Below are positions 6,876 through 7,630 of a DNA stretch of 7,630 bases, one piece after another. A program made the position numbers and the translations under genes. Source of the DNA: Bacteroidales bacterium (GTDB taxonomy: Bacteria > Bacteroidota > Bacteroidia > Bacteroidales > 4484-276); assembly GCA_029939965.1 (NCBI GenBank), contig JAOZRY010000129.1, positions 1-7,630 on the forward strand. Reading direction: 5' to 3'. Within the stretch, counting starts at the first letter, position 1. The number at the start of each line of letters is the position of its first letter. The notes under the pieces were generated by a model. The model made no database searches, had not been told where the DNA came from, and saw only the letters and a list, made by a program, of their open reading frames with translations.

Positions 6876-7469
6876 ATGTTACGTAAATTTTTACCAGTAT
6901 TACTAATTATCTTGGTTTCATGCAGCCAATCAAAAAAAATTGAAAATGCAGAAAGTACAGTTTTAATTCCAGAAGAGGAATTGGGGTTTATCTCTGCGAG
7001 TGTTTACAGCGAAAATACACTCGATGGATCGGTAGCAGAGTATTCAGTTGTTACGCCAGGTAAGAGCGAAAAATTTGATCGTGCTTTTGAAAATGCACCA
7101 CCTATGATTCCTCACGGCACAGTTGGATTTTTTCCGATAACCATAAAGCAGAACATTTGTCTTACATGTCATTTGCCTGCTCTTGCTGTGGCCACGGGAT
7201 CGGTTGCTTTGCCAGAAACACATTTTACTAATCTCAGACCAGAAATTGTGCAAAAGGGCAATTTGTATCATTTGTACGACTTAAACAATAAGGTTGAACA
7301 ATCAGATAGGTCGGGTACATTGGTAAATGCATATTTTAATTGTAACCAATGTCATGTACCCCAGGCAAAAGTTTCGATAGATATCGAAAACTTATTTACA
7401 CCTGAATTCAGGCAAATGCTCAATAAAAATAGCTCAAACCTTAGTGATAAGCTAAATGAAGGGTTTTAA
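6876..7469 (+). CDS. napB: Diheme cytochrome c NapB, predicted lipoprotein
   Basis: NapB is the electron-transfer subunit of periplasmic nitrate reductase. The 197-residue protein has two CxxCH heme c sites, CLTCH (95-99) and CNQCH (156-160). The second is followed by VPQA, as in known NapB. Probable distal heme ligands are H80 (in PPMIPH) and H116 (in ETHF), both at positions conserved in E. coli NapB. The FTPEF segment (174-178) is also NapB-like. Unlike the soluble E. coli protein, the signal peptide ends in a clean lipobox LVSC with acylated C16, so it is predicted to be membrane-anchored on the periplasmic side. It lies 11 bp after napH and is the last operon gene visible. The C-terminal 20 residues are polar and low in complexity. 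Confidence 0.95.
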   Translation: MLRKFLPVLLIILVSCSQSKKIENAESTVLIPEEELGFISASVYSENTLDGSVAEYSVVTPGKSEKFDRAFENAPPMIPHGTVGFFPITIKQNICLTCHLPALAVATGSVALPETHFTNLRPEIVQKGNLYHLYDLNNKVEQSDRSGTLVNAYFNCNQCHVPQAKVSIDIENLFTPEFRQMLNKNSSNLSDKLNEGF

Positions 7470-7630
7470 TCGGATCAGATATTATTTATTTGTTCCGTTG
7501 TTTTAGTATGGCCAATATAATTTGATATTGCCAACTTCTCCAATCATTTGCTAATTAGTCTCTGCACGAAAACTAAATATTTCAGGAAGTGGGTGTCAGA
7601 AATCGCTGAGATCGAGGCGGACGAAGTGTT
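7470..7630. other. Downstream non-coding stretch with weak hairpin and GC-rich right edge
   Basis: No gene was recognised here. A hairpin is possible at 7509-7533 (TGGCCAATAT with ATATTGCCA, one bulged C, 6-nt loop), but it has no T run, so it is at best a weak or factor-dependent end for the nap transcript. From about 7583 to the edge the base composition becomes visibly richer in G and C than the rest of the window. Both strands stay open there: plus-strand codons from 7521 to the edge without an ATG, and a minus-strand frame entering from the edge and stopping near 7547. Neither matches a family I know. Confidence 0.5.

Noticed and set aside
7509..7533. Hairpin after napB as an intrinsic terminator
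   Set aside because: The stem has a bulge and is not followed by a T run, so it is noted only as a weak structure.

Overview
The window looks like a chromosomal segment from a Bacteroidota (Bacteroidetes) bacterium. The DNA is AT-rich. Three intergenic regions carry exact matches to the Bacteroidetes -7 promoter element TAnnTTTG. Most starts lack a strong Shine-Dalgarno sequence. The WbqC-family gene and the long NapA also fit an anaerobic or facultative member of this phylum. The phylum call is inference from these traits; genus cannot be named from the sequence.

Layout, left to right. (1) Positions 1-403, minus strand: N-terminal part of an IS1595-type transposase with a zinc ribbon, cut by the left window edge. 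(2) Positions 584-1506: two tandem thioredoxin genes. The first encodes a predicted lipoprotein and the second a cytoplasmic protein of the same subfamily, so one fold appears to serve both sides of the membrane. (3) Positions 1507-1728: a short 7-bp tandem repeat, a strong intrinsic terminator and a promoter. (4) Positions 1729-2346: a WbqC-family gene. (5) Positions 2416-7469: a compact periplasmic nitrate reductase operon, napA-napG-napH-napB, with gaps of 5, 0 and 11 bp and its own candidate promoter. (6) Positions 7470-7630: non-coding as far as can be seen, with a weak hairpin and a GC-richer right edge of unknown identity.

How the genes work together: NapH (quad-helix membrane protein with cytoplasmic ferredoxin clusters) and NapG (Tat-exported, four [4Fe-4S] clusters) should oxidise quinol. 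Electrons would then pass to the diheme NapB and on to the Mo-bisMGD / [4Fe-4S] catalytic subunit NapA, which reduces nitrate to nitrite in the periplasm. No napC, napD, napF or napL is present inside the window. NapB carries a lipoprotein signal, which is unusual compared with the soluble NapB of Proteobacteria. The adjacent periplasmic thioredoxin lipoprotein could support disulfide or heme-apocytochrome redox chemistry, but it sits in a separate transcription unit and any link to nap is conjecture.

No new biological system stands out. The points most worth a second look are the lipoprotein NapB in a napC-less operon, the periplasm/cytoplasm thioredoxin pair, the palindrome beside the nap promoter, and the anomalous right edge.
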